DNA of 64,000 nucleotides from Athripsodes cinereus (GCA_947579605.1 OX388321.1:21691614-21755613), one strand, 5' to 3'. Shown: positions 46,636 through 57,953, counted from the first letter of the stretch. Translations and numbers: made by a program. Notes: generated by a model from the letters alone, not told the origin.

Positions 46636-46712
46636 ACTCTGTCCTGGCCGGGAATCAAACCCGGGCCTTCTTGACTCGAAGCTGTTATCTTTGCACCACA
46701 ACAGCAGGCATA
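46636..46712 (-). mobile_element. tRNA-like pseudogene or SINE head
   Basis: The minus strand has an A-box-like TGTGGTGCAAAGATAAC and a perfect T-arm: CCGGG, then TTTGATT, then CCCGG. The acceptor ends do not pair and the anticodon arm is poor, so a functional tRNA is unlikely. Confidence 0.55.
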
Positions 46713-47475
46713 AACAACATTTTTGTGTAGATGGCTCTTTTATAGTTTGTATTTACATACATAGTTGTTGGTTTCAGATTTGAAAATAAACTTAAATTTA
46801 AACATTCCTCAGGGAAATATTTGAAACAGTAAGTTGTAATTTACGACCGTGCAATCAAGCAAGGATTTAATTTTCTCCGAACAGCAAATAATCAAACATA
46901 AATACAACAGAGCAGAAGTCTAAACATCTCCAGTTTATCGAGGAAGGTTTTAACTAAGATCAGTTGAGATGTTTTTCCACAACTTCATTAATTATGTAGT
47001 TAAGAAATGGATCTTCGAATACATCAAGCTAAATCTACGACATTTTAAGTTAACAGTCGAGGAACGTTGCAGAATTTGTAAATTCACCATTAAACATCTC
47101 ATGAAGTAGAGTAAATATTGAAGTTCTCTCAAATAAACAAACTTCAAGAAAGCCAATAAGTACGCATTCCGGTTTGCTAAGGAAAATATTTTTATCGTCG
47201 TGCAAAATAAATATTGGTTTGCAATTCGACTAAGAAATGTTTTATGTTAAATAAAAACAATAATTAAAAAATAGCAAATAATCAAGCCATAAAATAAATA
47301 AAAAATAGTTTCAATCTAATATTTGATTATATAATTCATTTCAGATTATAATTAGATCATAATTTATATTATTAGTTATTTGTTGAATTCCATAACCTTA
47401 AACGAATACTGAAAATAATATTTTATCTTTTGCTTTTTGTTCATAATTTAATACAGGTTTAGAATATTTATTATT

Positions 47476-47895
47476 CTCGATTGGAGAACCATGTCTACAC
47501 AATGCAACATTGTGTAGAATCTAATCGGAAGAAGTGAAAAAATTAGTAAATATTCTAAACATTTGTTGCTGACTGGTCGAACTAGCAGCCGATAAAGTAT
47601 TGAACTTTATTGTTCCGGCGCCATTTAGACGGGAGATCGCGATCTATTTGAGATCTGAAAAATGAGATCCCAAAAAGATGGTTGCTTCTAAGGTTTGCAT
47701 AAAGCGTCTCTCGATTGGTGGACCTTACATCGTGACAGTGAGAATGGTGGAATTGGTGAGCGTTGTCCATGGACACCGAAAGTGATCACTTAAGCCAGCC
47801 TTGAGCCAATTCGGAAGCGTTGGGACACCTTTCTCACTTCTTCCGATTAGATTCTACACAATGTTGCATTGTGTAGACATGGTTCTCCAATCGAG
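47476..47895. mobile_element. MITE with about 62-bp perfect TIRs that contain a palindrome
   Basis: It is 420 bp. The left end CTCGATTGGAGAACCATGTC continues TACACAATGCAACATTGTGTAGA, then ATCTAATCGGAAGAAGTGA. The right end is its complement over the full length. Each arm carries the 25-bp palindrome TCTACACAATG..CATTGTGTAGA, so the element can form both a long stem and small terminal hairpins. The arms are identical by eye, which suggests recent origin or repair between them. Confidence 0.88.
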
Positions 47896-48000
47896 GTTTC
47901 TGATAATTTAATAGATTTTGACGCCAATTGATACGGTATACAGTATCATGAAATCACATTGGCCAACAAATCAATTTTGAAAAAATCATTTCTAAAATAT

Positions 48001-48155
48001 TAGCCTGGAGGTAGAGTCTTAATCTCGTCCACAGGTAGTGCGCAGTTTGACCCCAGCTGCCGGCAAACTCCCTTTTCACAATACAAGCTTTTAGCTTACT
48101 ATGAAAGGTCGTAGGTATTTGGTTTTATAGCAAAAATCCAGAAAAAAAATTAAAA
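48001..48155 (+). mobile_element. tRNA-derived SINE, second family, diverged copy
   Basis: TAGCCTGGAGGTAGAGTCTT, CCGGCAAACTCCCTTTTCAC and ACAAGCTTTTAGCTTACTAT align with 34337-34515. The B box is mutated to AGTTTGACCCC. Confidence 0.7.
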
Positions 48156-48288
48156 AAATTGAAATGATTTTTTTTTCTACATCTCCCGTAGGTCCTTCAC
48201 AGGACACTTGGGTTCACCTGCATTACAATAATACAACAAATGCACTTCTTCTTGTAAAAAGACATTACATACACGATACATTTTGGTA

Positions 48289-48540
48289 TCCCGTGGAGAA
48301 CCCGGTAAAGAATTGGTCTCCCACTCTTCTCCATAAGTTTTCGAGTGTCCTGTAAAAGGCAGGTGTTCGAAAAAATAAGACATTTTACATCTTAAATTCA
48401 GCGATGAGGTTTGCCACCCATCCTGAATGTCTTGATTTTATATTGGCACGGAGAAGACAGCTTGCATATTTTATATGCAGCTGGTCTGCTGGCTACCCCA
48501 CTTGTGGGATATGCCGTGATGGTATAGATAGATAGATAGA
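48289..48540 (+). mobile_element. SINE-like repeat, full-length copy with 13-bp target duplication
   Basis: This 252-bp element begins CCCGTGGAGAACCCGGTAAAG, continues CAGGTGTTCGAAAAAATAAG, GCGATGAGGTTTGCCACCCA and CCTGAATGTCTTGATTTTAT, and ends GGATATGCCGTGATGGTATA plus (GATA)n. A perfect 13-bp repeat ATACATTTTGGTA flanks it at 48276-48288 and 48541-48553, which proves insertion by retrotransposition. The 3' end CTACCCCACTTGTGGGATAT..GTATAG resembles the RTE-like LINE end at 38650-38691. GGTGTTCGAA at the end of the head resembles a tRNA B box with one extra base. It is the reference copy of the family in this window. Confidence 0.85.
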
Positions 48541-49003
48541 ATACATTTTGGTAATTTTATCAATAATTTACGGTGACAATTTGTATTTTATAAAATTAAA
48601 TTAAATATCATTCATTCCTAATTATAAATATTAAATTCATCGGACCATAAAATGTTTTTTGTTCCCGTTTATAGCAATAATAATTAACCTTGATTGCGCC
48701 TCTCTTTGCTTTACAACAATTTCATTATTCATTTTCTTTATTTTCGGCTACTGCCTGGAACTTTGAGGAGAAATTTATTGAACAATTTTATTCACAACAA
48801 AAGCGTTTTGTGTTCTGTACTTATAGTAAAATATTCCATAGTATTTTGATATCGTACATAAACAATAATATTGTTAATCCTCTCGTTTATATTAAACATA
48901 TAAATGATGAAGGAATTAAAGCATTTTGGAAGAACACTGATACAAACAACCAATTGTTATAGAATGTTTCTTGAAAATATTCAGCATATTTTGTGAACGT
49001 GAA

Positions 49004-49593
49004 AAAAGCGTTTAGAATATCGTTGCCGTGGAGGTGAAGTGATCCAAGACAAACTTTTATGAAAAATGAGTTAAGTATGCAGTTTTGTTCAGAAAACCAC
49101 GGAGAATATTGTGGTGAAGAGAAATAAGTGATTTGATATTCCTAAAGGGTATTTTTGGAAGATTTTGAAAAGATGTCAAGTGTTTTTACATCATTTCAAG
49201 TGTGTGTTAGAGCATTTCACTAACGCATATAGGAACAAATAGTTTAATCAAATTATAGAAGTGAAAAGATCCAAGCCGCATAGCGCCTAACTTTCCAACA
49301 ACTTTTATACAGGTGGATCTTTCTCAGCTACAGTGGTGAAATAACCCAAGTTTAAATTCGTGTTTACTTCTAAAATATAAAAATTCTTTAATATTTTGTT
49401 ATTTATATTAGTGGAATATGTGATCAGGAATATTGTGTAAAAATTTTAGCGAAATCCATGCAAAAATAACTTAGTTATTGTCAGATTAGCATTTTCGGAT
49501 GTGACAGCGTAACTTCAACACCCTTTTTCTCGGAATGTCTGTCTTGTGGGTTGGATCACTTCACATCCACGGCAACGATATTTAGGTGCTTTC
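49004..49593. mobile_element. DNA element with about 45-bp inverted termini
   Basis: AATATCGTTGCCGTGGAGGT then GAAGTGATCCAAGAC on the left. The right end reads GTTGGATCACTTCACATCCA then CGGCAACGATATTTAGGTGC. It is 590 bp with no coding capacity. AGTGA..GATCCAAG words recur inside. Confidence 0.75.
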
Positions 49594-49646
49594 TTTTTTT
49601 ACTGTTTAACCGGATTTGGATGCAGGCAACATAACCAATTAGACAT

Positions 49647-49948
49647 CGCGATTGGAGAACCATTTTTACACAATGCAACATTGTAGAGAGAGATCGCGAT
49701 CCATTTGAGATCTGAAATATGTGATCCCAAAAAGATGGTTGCTTCTATGGTTCGCATAAAGCGTTTCTCAATTGGTGGACCTAATGACAGTGAGAATGGT
49801 AGAATTGGTAAACGTTGTCCATGGACACCGAAAGTGATCACTTAAGCCAGCCTAGAGCCAATTCGTAAGCGTTGGGACACCTTTCTCACTTCTTCCGATT
49901 ACATTTTGCAACAGTGTTACATTGTGTCAACATGGTTCTCCAATCGAG
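49647..49948. mobile_element. Second copy of the palindrome-TIR MITE, internally deleted
   Basis: CGCGATTGGAGAACCATTTT on the left and ACATGGTTCTCCAATCGAG on the right. The interior matches 47640-47860 (GATCCCAAAAAGATGGTTGC, GTCCATGGACACCGAAAGTG, ATCACTTAAGCCAGCC). About 115 bp next to the left end is missing. Confidence 0.85.
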
Positions 49949-50978
49949 ATTTTTGATTGAGAAAAAAAGCATTGAATAATAATAATATGTACCTATGAAA
50001 CGTAAAATTTTATTTGATTGTTTCATTTATAGACGTTACGAGATTATCCAATATCGATTGAATATTTTTTTATGTACCTATCTGTTACTCCATATAACTT
50101 TATTTAACGGTGTAGGTATATTAATTTTCTACGTCTTTGTTTTTATAGGCATAAAGATTATTTGATAAGATTCCTTACAATAATTTTTGAATTAAACTAA
50201 ATAGTTTACGGTCCCGTGAGACTTTTTCTTTCCAGAAATATTCTTACTGAATTTTAATCGAAATTTTTAAATTACTTGTAACTAAATGCCTACAGTCTAC
50301 ACTATACTGATAAGCTTACGTGCTTTCACTTTAAATAATCGTAATATTCTTATTATATTTTAAAATAAAATAATTTAAGAATTTTTTAGATACCAAAAAT
50401 AGAACAAAGCTGAATTCGGTTTTGAAGTTAACCCTCTGGCTACAAGTGTGCCCGTACGGGAACATGAAGAATTTAATTTATAAAAAATCGCCTGGTTTGA
50501 AAAAGAGATAATTTATGCGGAAATTATTAAAAAAGTTTGGTTTTATAAAGTGGAATAAGAATTTTTTTGATAAAACACTTATTTGTGTTTATTTATTCCC
50601 AAGCTTTTGTTTTATTTTTTTGTTACAATATCCACATTTACGACGTTTGATTATAAAATTGAAATAGATGCTATCATTTCATGCGTCCATTTTTTTCCAT
50701 ATTTTATTGCTGTATATTTTTTTAATGATGTTTGAGAATAAGTAACAACTTCATAGAGTTTGTAACGCGTCCTTAAACTGCAGATATTCTTGGACAAACA
50801 AATGCGCCTCCCTTAAAAACGGCAAGTGGTAATTCAAAAAAAAATTCACCAAAAATCATATTTTTTTGCTTATTCATTCTTTTGTACATATAAAGAATGA
50901 TTCCAGGGCTCTTCAATTTAATTTGGTAGTGAAAGGGATTTATTAAACACCTATGAATAAACTGATCTATTTTTTCAG

Positions 50979-51086
50979 GTGTTGCCACCTTGGGAAGCCG
51001 TCAAAACAGGAACAATATCCTTCAAATTCAGAACTAATGAACCAAATGGATTGATTGCATTCAACACTGGAGCTAAACCACCAAGG
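50979..51086 (+). CDS. Nrx-1: Neurexin internal exon: start of LNS3 domain
   Basis: This exon has 108 bp (36 codons) if the first donor is used. The acceptor is CTATTTTTTCAG, ending at 50978. The peptide [20 protein letters not shown] continues with [16 protein letters not shown]. The ISFKFRT.EPNGLI core (residues 13-26) is the first beta-strand pair of an LNS domain and is nearly identical in fly and vertebrate neurexin LNS3. The exon joins the previous one in phase 0 (DSHL|VLPPW). The end is ambiguous: GTAGGT at 51087 and GTAAGA at 51099 are both plausible donors 12 bases apart and in the same frame. Use of the second would add Val-Gly-Cys-Thr. I found no further neurexin exon between here and 64000, so the rest of LNS3 should lie beyond the window. 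Confidence 0.94.
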
Positions 51087-51104
51087 GTAGGTTGTACGGT
51101 AAGA
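51087..51104 (+). other. Nrx-1: Tandem in-frame splice donors of the neurexin LNS3 exon
   Basis: Two 5' splice-site candidates are visible: AGG|GTAGGT at 51087 and ACG|GTAAGA at 51099. The 12 bases between them read GTA GGT TGT ACG (Val-Gly-Cys-Thr) in frame with no stop. The downstream site matches the GTAAG consensus slightly better. The position corresponds to a loop of LNS3 that differs in length between fly and vertebrate neurexins. Which site is used, or whether both are, cannot be decided from sequence alone. Confidence 0.6.
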
Positions 51105-54100
51105 AGCACTTAGAAACGCAAAGGTTTATTTCATTCGAAATAATGATAAAATACATTATTATAATGATTAATGGTGCGCTCCTCCTATCAAATATCATCA
51201 GCTGAAACAAAACAGTAAGCATCACATTAGCATACAAAACACTTCCTCCCATAGCATTCATGATAGGATTTGATGAATAATATCGACTGTGCTCAGGACA
51301 AAGGCTTCGAACCACATTAGTAAAAATTTGTAGGAGAAGCAAAAAACTCCTCCATTTATTCTAACAAATCACTCTTTTAAAAAAATAAACTCAAGTAGAT
51401 TTTAATCTCATCATATCATAATTTGCTAATATTATTAAACGGTTTACTTTGTAAGCTATTCATGCTTACAACGTAAACGTAAATATGTAGTTTTTATAAT
51501 ACAATAACGGTCTTATAAACGATTCCTTTCAAAAACACGTATTCATCCACATGGCTCGCAGCATTATTTTCATAAGATAACACTATCATGAAAATATTTT
51601 AATAGAATAATTTAAACATGAAAACATTTTTTTTTAATCTCAATCCTGAATACATTAACATCATGAATTTGAATATTTCCTTTTTTCACTATAAACAAAA
51701 AGTTGATTTTGTATAATATTAGTAAAAACACAATAATTATTTTTAGTTCGTTGAAGAATCTTTAAAATCTCTCCATATTATAGTTAGTATAAGGTTGTTA
51801 GTTTAGATAATTGTTGTAGATTTAGAATAGAAAATACAGAAGAGACGATACATCTTTATTTGGTTTTGGTCATTCTACAAAACAAAGGTGAATCAATCCA
51901 TATCACCTTTATAAATATTAGTATTTTAATTTTTGATTCAATAGTTTTTAAAAAGCGATTCCTACATTTAAATATTTTGAAATATGAATGCTAACCCTTT
52001 AGTTCTCCTTTTGTAATATATTATATAAAAAGGTCCTTTGATTTTCATGAGAACTGAGGCGAGAAAAATATTTGTCAACCAGGTACGGTGAAAGGAAAAT
52101 ATACTTATAAAATGCTGGTATTAAAAAAAATGAGAAATTCTGTTAACTTTTTATAATATTGGATGTTTTAAAACGTCCTGTATCAAGAACAGTTTTTGTT
52201 CTGTAAAGATTTATTTCAAGGCTTGATTGTTATTATTTGGTGATTTCAGTAAAATACTAAAAAAAAATGGAATAGGTATATTTTTATTTTTGAAAAAGAA
52301 CAGCCTTTGTCCATTTTCGTTTTAAAATATTAATTATCATTAAATTTTCACGGTTAGGTCAATTTAAAGTTGATGTAATGGCATATGCTCATTATGATTT
52401 TGTACTTTACAAGTTTATTAAATTTATATTCGCACAAAAAAAGTATAATTTTTCACCAAAATGTGAATGACCTATAAAAGCATTAAAACGTCCTTTTAAT
52501 TAAAAATCTTGATTCATTTTAATTTTAATAATGATTAATATTATAAAAAAAATTTTAATCGTCTGCAAGTAAATTATAATTAGAAAAAAAACTATATTAT
52601 TGCTAAAATTTATAGTTATGGAATTAACTAGATTTTTGTACAAGCAAAAATGTTGCTTTTTTGTTGTTGAATGAATCAGATAACTGGGATGTTTTACATA
52701 CTTGTAACGATAATTGAATTTCTAATCTTTGATTTGTTCACACTCCATAATTTTATTTTCTATCTTTATAGGTGTTTTAGTACAATAAGGGGATCGTTAA
52801 ATTGAAGATTTCCAAATTTAAAACGATATTTTTCGGGATTAAAAATATAAGATAGATTAACGACACATTATACACGATTTTTTGTACAAATTAACATAGC
52901 AACGATTATTATTTATATATCAATGACCAAATATCATAAATGATAAAGAAGTATCTTCGACCAATGCAGTTATTATGTTAGATATTAAAAACCCTAACAC
53001 CGATTTAGAAACTCCTCTTTTGACTGAACCCTGACACCTTATCATAAAACTCATTCAATCAGCTTACAACCACAACATATTAACATAATCATCATCTCAT
53101 ACTACTTATAAAATCATCAAAAACATCAATCTTTACTACAACATTTTCCTATCTGCAATAATTTCATGGAATGATTTTGTTGTGCTTAATAAACTTTAAA
53201 TCTATCTATGATAATATTCTGTTTCTTTTATAATGTTATATATTATTTTCCGCTAAATATCAAATTTAATTTTACAAACGAAACTAAAACAAAAATATTA
53301 GATAATATCTAACTTTGGTGTTAAGATGCAAAACTAATTTAAGTTTCATATACAAAACACAGTGAACTAACTTAGGTAACTAACAAATAAAGATTATCAC
53401 AAAATTCAACACATTCAATTTTGAAAAATTTTGAAAATTAAATTTATTTTTAAGATTTTTTTGTTATTATTATTAAAATAAATGCGTTTCAAAGTGTCTT
53501 CTTTTTACTGTAAATTTATTCACTACTATTTTTTATCGTTGAAAATTATGATAAACAAAATATTTTATAAAATATATTGTTTTATATGTTGTTATTATTA
53601 TATTATTATCAAGATAATATCACGTAATAAATGAAAAATTCTAAAAAAATATATTACTTTTTTTATATAATATGTAATTGGCATTATTTTTCGTATATTA
53701 TGTAGGCAACAATTATTTTATAATAATCTTGTAGTTCAAATTACGCACATTTTCTTATTTTTTATTAAAATTATTATACTTAATACACTTTTTATTACTT
53801 TACTACTGATATATTGTAATCTTGTACCGTACATTTTTTTAAACTTAACACTAAAGAATTAGTGGCAAACACGCTTCATAAATTATTGTTACAACACCAT
53901 TCTTCCATATAAATTACTATCCTGCCAATTTGCACATGTAAAATGTAATTACTTCTATTGCTGCTTTAAATATATAGAATTCTTGCTTATAGCCAATACC
54001 TATTTAAGTATTAGTAGTGTTTATACTTTCTATTCAATGCTTCTAGTGATACTCTCAAAATCTTAAATGTATTCTACTTTAGTGTTTAGGTATATTGAAT

Positions 54101-54396
54101 GCACATATTTTCACAATTGCATGGAATGATAGTATAGTATTAAAAATCGCATGTATTTTTTTAGTAATTTAGTCTATCTTATAATAAATTAATGTTATTT
54201 GTAAGCACTATAAGTGATAACTGCCTTGAATGATATGTTCATTATAAAAAGTATACAAAATGTTTTTTAGTGGTAACATGTCTCAAGTATTTATTGTAAA
54301 TTACGAATCATCAAGAAAGAAAGTTCAATAAAGGTGAGTTTTGACAAAAACGTTGAATTATATTTTGAGATCTTTATATTTTATCATATTATGGAT

Positions 54397-54704
54397 CAAG
54401 GGTGGTCAAATTGTCGATCGCAAGCGGTTTAAGAGTGATCGCGTAAATACTTTACAATAAAAAGGTTCTTACTTTTGAAAAGTCGACTAACAACACCAGA
54501 TTCGAGATTCTGAGAGAACATTCTTTGACTTTAAGAGGAGAACGTTAAAAATATTTTAAAATTCTATAACATTTTGAAAATTTGGCGACGGGAGATCATA
54601 AAATTCTGGGAATCTGAGACCTTTTTTTGCTTGCGAATCGATCGATTGCTGTCTAATTTTATTCTTGTTGTAGATTAACGATAGTGTAAATCTGCTCACC
54701 CCTG
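54397..54704. mobile_element. hAT-like MITE
   Basis: Ends are CAAGGGTGGTCAAATTG and CTGCTCACCCCTG (imperfect complements of the CAGGGGTGGGCAA type). The interior AATTTGGCGACGGGAG block resembles one in the 12.8-kb hAT element (AAATTCGGCGACGGGGGG). I see no convincing 8-bp duplication, so the ends may be decayed. Confidence 0.6.
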
Positions 54705-55331
54705 ATGTAATCTGACTTGTTAAAAATCATCAAAATAGTATTTTTGTCCAAAAATAACGCTGTCACTTCAATTTTTGTACTTCTCGAAAAAAAATTAAAA
54801 GACCCATGAGCGAGAAGAGATTAAAATTATTAGTTTTAATAAAATAATTGAATTTTAATTAAATGAAACAAGATAAGAATGTAAGATGGTAAGATATTTG
54901 CAAGAAGACTCGAGAAGACAAAGAACAGATGAACCTTTACAATTCTTTATCAAGATAAGTTTGACAACTTGAAGATATTAAAATTTTCTAAGACAATGCT
55001 CTTTGTCAGATGACGGAATAAAATTGATTCGATTTGTCTCTTTTGTAAGAGTGAAATGTTCGCATTATGATAATTAATTAATTTGAAAATTAATGTTTAA
55101 TAAAATATATCTAAAAATCTCTATTCAGTAGAGTTTTAGACTTTTTATTAACTTTTAATATTATGGCAATACGATAAAAAATTCCGCTCTTGTGAATATT
55201 TTTGCAAACATTATCACATATGGAATAATCTTGAAGAAACATAGAAAAATATTGTCAGAGCTGGCTAATGAATATTTACCATTTTTATAAAATAAAAATA
55301 AAGTAAAATCGATGTTTATTTGCACTACGAA

Positions 55332-55445
55332 TAACACTAGACTCGGATGCCTTTCGGGTAGACAACTCAGACCTGAGTTTTTATTGAAAATTCACTGGTG
55401 TTGGAGCCACGAGTGTCTATCCGAAAGGCCTCCGAGCTCCGAGTC
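55332..55445. repeat. Inverted repeat beside the 55.5-kb foldback
   Basis: GACTCGGATGCCTTTCGGGT then AGACA on the left, and GTCTATCCGAAAGGCCTCCG then AGCTCCGAGTC on the right. The right arm has an extra 8 bases. It may be a separate small MITE. Confidence 0.7.
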
Positions 55446-55510
55446 TAAAATTATTCACATTCGAATTTCTTTAAAACTTCGTAAACATTTTTCTGATACC
55501 TTCATTTTTT

Positions 55511-55805
55511 TGACACAATCTAAATACGATCATAATCTTGTCTTGATCTTAATCATACGACGCGCAAAGTGGCTATAGTCAAAAATACATTCATTCTAAT
55601 CTCGCGGTAGCGTTACCACAGTATTTTTTACTATAGTCACTTCACGTGTCGTATGATTAAGATCAAGACAATACGACGCGCGGATTCACTATTGTCGCGT
55701 TACCGCTACCGCGAGATTGGTTCGAACGTGTTTTTGACTAAAGTCACTTCGCGCGTCGTATGATTAAGATCAAGACAAGATTAAGATCGTATTTTGATTG
55801 TGTCA
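55511..55805. mobile_element. Foldback element with about 110-bp arms and a third internal copy
   Basis: The left arm TGACACAATCTAAATACGAT then AATCTTGTCTTGATCTTAATC, ATACGACGCGCAAAGTG and TCTCGCGGTAGCG is matched by its complement ending TTGATTGTGTCA at 55805. The middle (about 55633-55685) holds another copy of the CACTTC.CGTGTCGTATGATTAAGATCAAGACA segment. There is no ORF, and no clear target duplication. Confidence 0.82.
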
Positions 55806-56852
55806 AGAGAAATCCTGCTGCTGTATTGATAGTAAACATTTTTTTATTTAATATTTTATTACTTGTGTTATTCTTGTCCTGTTTGGTGTCTTTTTACTAA
55901 ATTGTTATTATTTTATTTTTAATTAAAAAAAAACATACTTTCAAAAGGGGCATTGAAAAGAGAGTTAAGTAGTTTAAAAGATTCCCACACAGGAGTTTAC
56001 AACTCCTGAGGTATCCGGGTGGAGGTAGGTCTCTCTTCAATTTTTTCATTTAATTTTAGTTTTATTTAAATGAAGATTCACGAACTTGTTCCAAATACAA
56101 TACGATAATTATTATTTTATATCTAAAAGATATCTTCATATATTGCTTAATAAATCGCCTGCAAATTTGAGTATAAAATCTTTCAGTTTCAACTAAGAAA
56201 CACGAGTAGGTACCTCTTGAACTTTCGAAACCATGAGTAATAAATTGTTATGAAAGCCTTAATAACAATTCTAATAAAAACATTCAACAATCTATGCTCG
56301 ATATTATTACGCAAGCAGGTATGGTATAAGTATAGGAAGGTTAGTCATAATTGCGAAATTAATAACCTCATTATTTAAGAAAGTACCAATTATTCAGTGA
56401 CGTGATATGAAAGTATTATACATTTTATGACGTTTTTATTGACAATTAATAATATCCAAATGGAAAGCATACCACATTGTATGTAGGCACGCATCAGAAT
56501 CAACCCAAATAAATTTAGCGCCCGATACGAATACATTATTAACTGGTGAATACTGTATAACGCTTCTACTGTCAAACACCTTTCTAAGAGCAATAAAAAC
56601 AAGAATGAATTGAAAATAATTCATCAGGTAGCAAAATTAACACAGAATTATTGAAATAACAATAAACTGTTTATACTTACTCTATTTAAAAAGCAACAAC
56701 TTGAGTGTGTGGAGTTGATTTTTTAATCAAATGAGAATTATATTATGATTTTCTAACTTCAACTAAAAATTAACCTATGCCGTCCCTTGAGTTACGTATA
56801 AACACGTGCTAACTTATTTGGTCTAATGAATAATATTGCCTGTTTCTGAAGA

Positions 56853-57607
56853 ATACCGTCGATGGATCCGTGAAACCTCCCATGTGTTAATTTTTCTAAA
56901 ATGAGATACAAATACTAAATAATAATTCGTCTCGTCGAACCGCATCTGCCGATTAAATAACCTATACAAGTACACTGAGATATTTACGGATAAGTTATTG
57001 AGAGAAAAATAAATCTCTTACGTGTTTCTTTTTCTCGGATTATTCGGGAAAACACACATGATCTTAAAAAAACTTATTACCTATAGGTACAATTGAATAT
57101 AAAATACTGTGAAATTCATTGAATCAAGCCTTTGAAATTCAATCTAATATATAAAATTCTCGTGTTACGGTGTTTCTTATCATACTCCTCCCAAACGGCT
57201 GGACAGATTTCGATGAAATTTTGTGTGCTTATCGGGCAGCTCTGTAAATCGGCCAACATCTATTTTTCATATCCCAAAAAGTCAAGGGTGGTCCACCCCG
57301 ATTTTAAAAAAAAAAATTTAGATAGATTTTTATATTTTTATGGTGAGGCATTAAAAAATACATACAGCCTTAAATTTTCACCCTTCTACCATCAAATCTT
57401 ATTTTTTAATAGCGATATTATAGTAACCCAAAAATAATGTAGGTATATGGCAAAACAACGTTTGCCGGGTCAGCTAGTATACTATAGAATTTCTAAAACA
57501 CATTCCACGTGACGAATCAGACACATAAAAAGTCATACATTAAAAAAAAATATCTCTAAAATTGTAATGAATGCACATAGGAGGTTTCGTGAATCCACCG
57601 ACGGTAT
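56853..57607. mobile_element. TIR element (34-bp ends) carrying a nested Helitron
   Basis: ATACCGTCGATGGATCCGTG then AAACCTCCCATGTG at 56853-56886 is matched by CACATAGGAGGTTTCGTGAA then TCCACCGACGGTAT at 57574-57607. Without the 335-bp Helitron inside, it would be about 420 bp. The class is unknown. Confidence 0.75.
57143..57477 (+). mobile_element. Non-autonomous Helitron
   Basis: It starts TC after an A (57142) and ends CTAG before a T (57478), i.e. inserted between A and T. A GGCAAA..TTTGCC hairpin at 57449-57466 lies 7 nt before the CTAG end (sequence GGGTCAGCTAG). The 5' part (TCTAATATATAAAATTCTCG, CCTCCCAAACGGCTGGACAG) is the usual insect Helitron start. No Rep/helicase is present. 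There are no terminal repeats of its own and no target duplication, as expected. Confidence 0.88.
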
Positions 57608-57953
57608 GATTATGACGTCAGAAAAATCTAAAAGATATGAACGAATTTATTATAGCTTTTCTTCGACTTTTCAAGATTACAACTTCTTGAATATTCACCG
57701 TATGTAGCAGATACGATAAAATTATGATTAAAATAAGCAATTTAAACGAAATTACCAATGACCTTCGAAATTACCTTCGTACGTGCTTGTAAGGGGTAGA
57801 TTTTACCGTTACAAACTTAAAATAATGAAATCTGCTGAAAATACAGGGGTAGCGAAAATTAAATATTGACGAATTAGAAAAAAAAACACCTTGTAATTTT
57901 ATCTTCTTTTCATAAAGTATACATATTTAGACACTTGTGTAGTTTATATATAT

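Larger units (their letters stand above)
43522..50978 (+). other. Nrx-1: Neurexin intron of 7.5 kb
   Basis: The intron is bounded by GTGAGT and TTTTTTCAG. It contains a Harbinger-like element, two SINE types, two related MITEs and one further inverted-repeat element, all listed separately. About 43530-44450, 45490-46630, 46720-47470 and 49950-50970 hold only AT-rich sequence in which I see nothing certain. A short palindrome CCCGTACGGG lies at about 50450-50460. Confidence 0.9.

Noticed and set aside
46636..46712. Candidate functional tRNA on the minus strand
   Set aside because: Perfect T-arm but unpaired acceptor ends and no good anticodon arm; a tRNA-derived repeat is more likely.
48690..48962. 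90-residue + strand frame
   Set aside because: Low-complexity AT-rich translation rich in Asn/Ile/Phe; no motif.
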